The notes beneath the pieces were generated by a model, which saw only the letters and a list, made by a program, of their open reading frames with translations, searched no databases and was not told the DNA's origin. Source: CAVPGH01 sp046726955 (lineage in GTDB: Bacteria > Acidobacteriota > Vicinamibacteria > Fen-336). From it: 8,300 nucleotides of DNA. Positions 1 through 8,300 of this stretch are shown here, piece after piece; position 1 is the first letter of the stretch; every line of letters begins with the position of its first letter. Position numbers and translations under genes: made by a program. The DNA is taken from contig JBKPBQ010000270.1 in assembly GCA_046726955.1 (NCBI GenBank), forward strand, positions 1 to 8,300. Direction: 5' to 3'.

Positions 1-691
1 CAGCCAGGCCGGGGCTCTCGGTGAACTTCGGACCCTGGGCTCGCTCCGGCATGGCCGCGCGCATGCCCGAGGCGCTGCGCCGCAAGCTCGCGGACGACGG
101 CTGGGGCGAGCTCCTGCCCGAGGAGGCGCTCGAGGCGCTCGGCGATCTCGTCGCCGAAGGCCGGCCGCGGGCGGCCCTCTTCCGGTTGAGCTTCGAGCGC
201 TACCTCGCCCGTCTCGGGAGCGTCCCCCCCTTCCTGGAGCGCCTGGCTCCGCGCCGCGAGGCGCCCGCGGAAGCCCGCCCCGACGACGTCGGCCGCCGAA
301 TCGGGACGCTGCCCCCCGCGGAGCGCCGGGACAAGCTCTCCGAGTACGTCCGCCTCCAGGTGGCGAAGGTGCTCGGCACCTACTCCGCGGCGAGCATCGA
401 CCCCGGCAAGGGGTTCTGGTCGATGGGCATGGACTCGCTCCTCTCCCTGCAGCTCCGCAACCGCCTGCAGAGCGAGCTCAACTGCCGGCTGCCCGCGACG
501 CTCACCATGAACTACCCGAACGTCAACGCCCTCGTCGAGCACCTGGGCCGCACGCTCGACCTGTTCTCGGCATCCTCGCCCGCGGCGCGGGCGGCCGAGC
601 CCGCCCTTCGCCGCGTGGACGTCGATCGCCTCTCGGAAGACGAGGCCGAAGCCCTTCTCATCGAGCGTTTGAACCGAATGGAGCACGAGTG

Positions 692-692
<1 letters not shown>
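1..692 (+). CDS. Modular type I polyketide synthase, C-terminal end (KR remnant, ACP, docking helix); 5' partial
   Basis: This is the tail of a larger PKS. The reading frame is open to the left edge (first full codon at base 3). The residues before the GTG at 21 already fit the end of a KR domain: LSVNFGPWARSGMAA at about 18-62 parallels LSVNWGAWAETGMAA in the next gene's KR, so the GTG at 21 is internal, not a start. A KR-ACP linker follows, then an ACP with the phosphopantetheine motif GMDSL (attachment Ser at 435-437). After an Ala-rich spacer the protein ends in an acidic helix, LSEDEAEALLIERLNRME (630-683), which matches the C-terminal docking peptides known from cyanobacterial and myxobacterial PKSs. 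The KR is only partly visible, so neither its activity nor the module's other domains can be judged. One deviation is Phe in place of the usual Trp in the NWGPW-like motif. The stop overlaps the next start by one base, implying one operon and direct chain transfer to the next protein. Confidence 0.95.
630..689 (+). other. C-terminal docking helix of the upstream PKS
   Basis: The final 20 codons encode a Leu/Glu-rich amphipathic helix (LSEDEAEALLIERLNRME followed by HE). It lies after an Ala/Ser-rich flexible spacer that follows the ACP. The pattern is that of the C-terminal docking peptides described for cyanobacterial and myxobacterial type I PKSs. Its expected partner is the coil at the start of the next protein. 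The assignment rests on motif recognition, not on structure. Confidence 0.7.
680..683 (+). promoter_or_regulatory. Ribosome binding site inside the upstream PKS gene
   Basis: GGAG sits eight bases before ATG 692 and inside the last codons of the preceding PKS gene. With the TGATG stop/start overlap it supports ATG 692 over GTG 689, where the gap would be only five bases. It also supports coupled translation of the two PKS subunits. Confidence 0.55.
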
Positions 693-6334
<5,642 letters not shown>

Positions 6335-6556
6335 CACACGGCCCCGGGCCCGGTGACCACCCTCACTGCTCCCGGGGTGGCGTGCGACTAGACTGGACCT
6401 TCGGCCGGCCATCCCCTGGCCGCGCCCAGCCGATCAGAGAGCCCGACCCCTCCCGGGCCGGAATCGACGAAGCGGCGGACCAGCCTGGCGGAGGCCCGTC
6501 CTCGCGCCGCTACCGAAACCGCGGGCCGGCTCGCCCGGTCCGCCTCGAGCGCCACC
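6335..6556 (+). other. Intergenic gap between PKS and secreted-protein gene
   Basis: This 222-base GC-rich gap separates the PKS stop from the next start. I see no convincing gene in it. It has a near-palindromic GC block at 6337-6355 (GGCC, CCG loop, GGCC, with imperfect flanking CAC/GTG) and a cleaner hairpin at 6406-6422. A TAGACT hexamer at 6389-6394 matches four of six positions of a -10 box, but no -35 lies at normal spacing. There is no T-tract. The gap is long enough for the downstream gene to be transcribed on its own, but nothing here proves it. Confidence 0.5.
6406..6422 (+). terminator. Weak hairpin after the PKS operon, possible terminator
   Basis: CGGCCA and TGGCCG form a perfect six-base-pair stem around a TCCCC loop, 72 bases after the PKS stop. 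There is no following T-run, so a classical intrinsic terminator is not shown. In such GC-rich DNA a stem this short can arise by chance. Confidence 0.22.
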
Positions 6557-8164
6557 ATGAACCGCATCCCCTCCCTCGCCTTTGTCCTCTTCGCCGTCTT
6601 TCTTGCCGCTTCCGCTCTGCCTGCCGCCGACCTCTGCCAGGGCCTCGTCCAGGACAAGTCGCCGCACCCCCAGACCGCGCTCGCCCGGCCCGCGGTGGGC
6701 CAGGCCGTACGCGATCCGCAGTTCGGCACCACCCTCAAGCGCATCTCCGCCGCGGCGGGGGGCACGACGTACGCGATCACTCCCCTCTACTCGACGATCT
6801 CCGCCTGGAACGCCGACGAGTCGCTCCTCGTCCTCTACCACGTCCACCAGGGCCACGCCCTCTACGACGGACGCACGTACCGGTTCATCAAGCTCCTCGA
6901 CATCCAGCCCGCCGACGTCGAGGACGTCTACTGGCACACGACCGAACCGGACATCCTCTTCTACCCCACGGGCCGCAGCCTCGTGCGGTACCACGTCTCC
7001 ACCGGCGCCAAGGACGTGGTGCGGACGTTCGAGTTCTGCTCGGGTCCGGTGAGCGGGGGTTCGGACCCGATGTTCAGCTCCTGGACGTCGAGCGTCTTCG
7101 GGCTGCAGTGCGACGGCTGGGCGTTCATCTACGACGCCGCCCGCAACCAGGTGAGCCGGACGGCGAGCGCGTCGCAGGGCGCGCCCCAGCCCTCGGCGAG
7201 CGGCGCCCTCGCGGTCCAGAAGGGCAACGTGGTGGACGCGACCATGCGCTTCCAACGGCGGCTCGACCTCGACAACCCGCTCGACCACGCTTCGCAGGGG
7301 AAGCGCGCCACGGGCCACGACACGTACAACACCGTGGCCTACGACCCCGGGCCGCTCGGCAGCGGCGTCGGCTCGCTCGTGACGTTCGACATGGCGACTG
7401 GCGCGTCGGCGGTCGTGGTGGGGCCGAGCACGGGCTTCCCCTATCCTCCGACCGGCACGCACGTCTCGAGCGTCGCCTACCGCAGCCCTGGCTGGTCGTT
7501 CCTCTCGATCATGGGGACGCACACCGGGCAGAAGGTCCTCGACGGGGAGATCGTCATCGCCGACACGAACGGCGGCCAGGTCTGCCGGGCCGCCCACCAC
7601 CGCAGCTTCGGACGGGACAACACGCGCATCCCCGACGCCTACTGGGCCGAGCCCCACGTGGTGCCGAGCCCGAGCGGCACCCGGGCCCTCTTCGCGAGCG
7701 ACTGGGGCAACCAGTCCACGGTGGACACCTACGTGCTCGAGCTTCCCGCCTACGCCGCGCTGGGACTCTCCGTGACCGTAAACCAGCCGAGCTACCGCAC
7801 GGGGCAGGTGCATCGCGCGGGCCTCTCGATTACCAATCCCGGGATCGCCCAGACCGTGGACCTGCTGCTCTTGAACCTGCAGCCCGACGGAGACCAGGTG
7901 TGGGCGGTTACTCCAACGGGGTTCAAGGCGGGCCGGCTGTCGCAGCCGGCCACGCTCGGCGTCCTCTCTCCCCGCCTCGATCTGCGCACGCGCTTCGTCA
8001 CCGGTCCCACGGACTGGTACAGCTACACCTGGACGGGAACCGAAGCCCCCGGCTATCGATACTGGATCCTCGTCGCGGTGAAGGCGGGCTCGCTCGCCGA
8101 CGGCCGCTTCGACACGGGCGACGTGGTCGCTTCGAGCGCGGTGCGGTACTACTTCACGCCATAG
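6557..8164 (+). CDS. Secreted protein of unknown function, predicted beta-propeller plus C-terminal beta-sandwich
   Basis: I do not recognise a named gene for this 535-residue product. Residues 1-24 look like a Sec signal peptide: Asn-Arg after Met, a hydrophobic core (LAFVLFAVFLAASAL) and a likely cut near PAA/D at 24-25. The mature part has repeated beta-rich blocks typical of TolB/WD40-like propellers, for example DPQFGTTLKRIS, SAWNADESLLVLYH, VEDVYWHTTEPDILFY and the SPSGTRALFASDWGN strand. Conserved-looking His residues occur in HDTYN and AAHHRSFG. From about residue 400 the pattern changes to an Ig-like beta-sandwich (VTVNQPSYRTGQ...LSITNPG), ending in an aromatic strand (VRYYFTP). No catalytic motif is evident. 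ATG 6557 is chosen because the signal peptide starts there; there is no strong Shine-Dalgarno, only weak GAG-like bases. It lies 222 bases after the PKS on the same strand, and co-transcription is uncertain. It could be a cell-surface or periplasmic binding protein, or simply a neighbour outside the cluster. Confidence 0.88.
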   Translation: MNRIPSLAFVLFAVFLAASALPAADLCQGLVQDKSPHPQTALARPAVGQAVRDPQFGTTLKRISAAAGGTTYAITPLYSTISAWNADESLLVLYHVHQGHALYDGRTYRFIKLLDIQPADVEDVYWHTTEPDILFYPTGRSLVRYHVSTGAKDVVRTFEFCSGPVSGGSDPMFSSWTSSVFGLQCDGWAFIYDAARNQVSRTASASQGAPQPSASGALAVQKGNVVDATMRFQRRLDLDNPLDHASQGKRATGHDTYNTVAYDPGPLGSGVGSLVTFDMATGASAVVVGPSTGFPYPPTGTHVSSVAYRSPGWSFLSIMGTHTGQKVLDGEIVIADTNGGQVCRAAHHRSFGRDNTRIPDAYWAEPHVVPSPSGTRALFASDWGNQSTVDTYVLELPAYAALGLSVTVNQPSYRTGQVHRAGLSITNPGIAQTVDLLLLNLQPDGDQVWAVTPTGFKAGRLSQPATLGVLSPRLDLRTRFVTGPTDWYSYTWTGTEAPGYRYWILVAVKAGSLADGRFDTGDVVASSAVRYYFTP

Positions 8165-8195
8165 GAGCCCGGACGGGTCCGCGAGCGCCGAGCGT

Positions 8196-8224
8196 TAGAC
8201 AGCGCCGGGGGCGCGTGCTAGCCT
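8196..8224 (+). promoter_or_regulatory. Candidate sigma-70-type extended -10 promoter
   Basis: A -35-like TAGACA (8196-8201, five of six matches to TTGACA) is followed by a 17-base spacer and TAGCCT (8219-8224, three of six matches to TATAAT). The TGC immediately before it (8216-8218) gives the extended -10 TGn element. Transcription would begin near 8231, leaving about 28 bases before GTG 8259. The spacer contains an inverted repeat, GCGCC-GGG-GGCGC (8202-8214), which may be chance or a regulator site. The element lies just after the stop of the secreted-protein gene, where a promoter for the next gene is expected. Confidence 0.45.
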
Positions 8225-8258
8225 CGGCGCTTCTCTTGCGCGCGCGGCCTCGCCCCTC

Positions 8259-8300
8259 GTGAACCCCTTCTTCTTCGGAGAGTCGCGCCGTCCCCTGTTC
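8259..8300 (+). CDS. Start of a probable alpha/beta hydrolase (3' partial, 14 codons visible)
   Basis: GTG 8259 opens a frame encoding MNPFFFGESRRPLF, open to the right edge. It is the only ATG/GTG/TTG in this frame after the in-frame TAG at 8196-8198. The N-terminus resembles, from memory, a group of alpha/beta-fold hydrolases (serine aminopeptidase S33-like, including hydrolases found with exosortase systems) that begin with FFFG-S-RPLFG-YH. The catalytic residues would lie outside the window. No Shine-Dalgarno is evident upstream, but a plausible promoter is. If correct, the enzyme could be a stand-alone thioesterase or esterase releasing or editing the polyketide; this is inference from context and from 14 residues only. 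Confidence 0.45.
   Translation, partial: MNPFFFGESRRPLF

Noticed and set aside
21..23. GTG at 21 as a gene start
   Set aside because: The frame stays open to the window edge, and the residues before it already match the KR C-terminal motif, so the gene begins upstream of the window.
6337..6355. GC-rich near-palindrome just after the PKS stop as a terminator
   Set aside because: The stem needs a bulge and a three-base loop, with no T-run following. It is too weak to annotate as a terminator.
6389..6394. TAGACT as a -10 box for the secreted-protein gene
   Set aside because: Four of six matches, but no -35-like hexamer at 16-19 bases and the start codon lies more than 160 bases away.
6551..6559. 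GCCACCATG resembling a eukaryotic Kozak context
   Set aside because: Coincidence in GC-rich DNA; modular PKS operon structure with coupled genes and a Sec signal peptide indicates a bacterium.
6434..7813. A 459-codon minus strand frame opposite the secreted-protein gene
   Set aside because: The + strand product has a signal peptide and coherent beta-strand pattern; the minus frame is Arg/Val/His-rich shadow sequence.

Overview
The window is a high-GC (about 70 % by eye) stretch in which every supported gene is on the + strand. It holds the 3' end of one modular type I polyketide synthase (PKS) gene, a complete single-module PKS gene, a gene for a secreted protein, and the first codons of a fourth gene that runs off the right edge. 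The docking peptides, the KS-AT-MT-KR-ACP order and the GC content suggest a high-GC Gram-negative secondary-metabolite producer, such as Myxococcota or Acidobacteriota. Sequence alone does not settle the lineage.

Layout: (1) Bases 1-692 are the end of a PKS gene: the last strand of a ketoreductase (KR), a KR-ACP linker, an acyl carrier protein (ACP) and a C-terminal docking helix. (2) Bases 692-6334 encode a 1880-residue PKS with an N-terminal docking coil, KS, malonyl-type AT, a built-in SAM methyltransferase (probably O-, possibly C-methylating), a B-type KR and an ACP. Its start overlaps the previous stop by one base (TGATG), so the two are translationally coupled. (3) Bases 6335-6556 are a GC-rich gap with weak hairpins. 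(4) Bases 6557-8164 encode a 535-residue exported protein, probably a beta-propeller followed by a beta-sandwich. (5) Bases 8165-8258 contain a plausible extended -10 promoter. (6) From 8259 a GTG-started frame begins with residues resembling the N-terminus of a family of alpha/beta hydrolases.

Working model: the upstream PKS passes its chain through the matched docking elements to the second PKS. That module adds one malonyl-derived C2 unit, reduces the beta-keto group to a D-configured hydroxyl and probably methylates it. It has no DH, ER, thioesterase or reductase and no evident C-terminal docking helix, so it looks like the last module of the line. Release would then need a separate enzyme, and the hydrolase-like gene starting at 8259 is the nearest candidate. 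The role of the secreted protein is unknown and it may not belong to the cluster.
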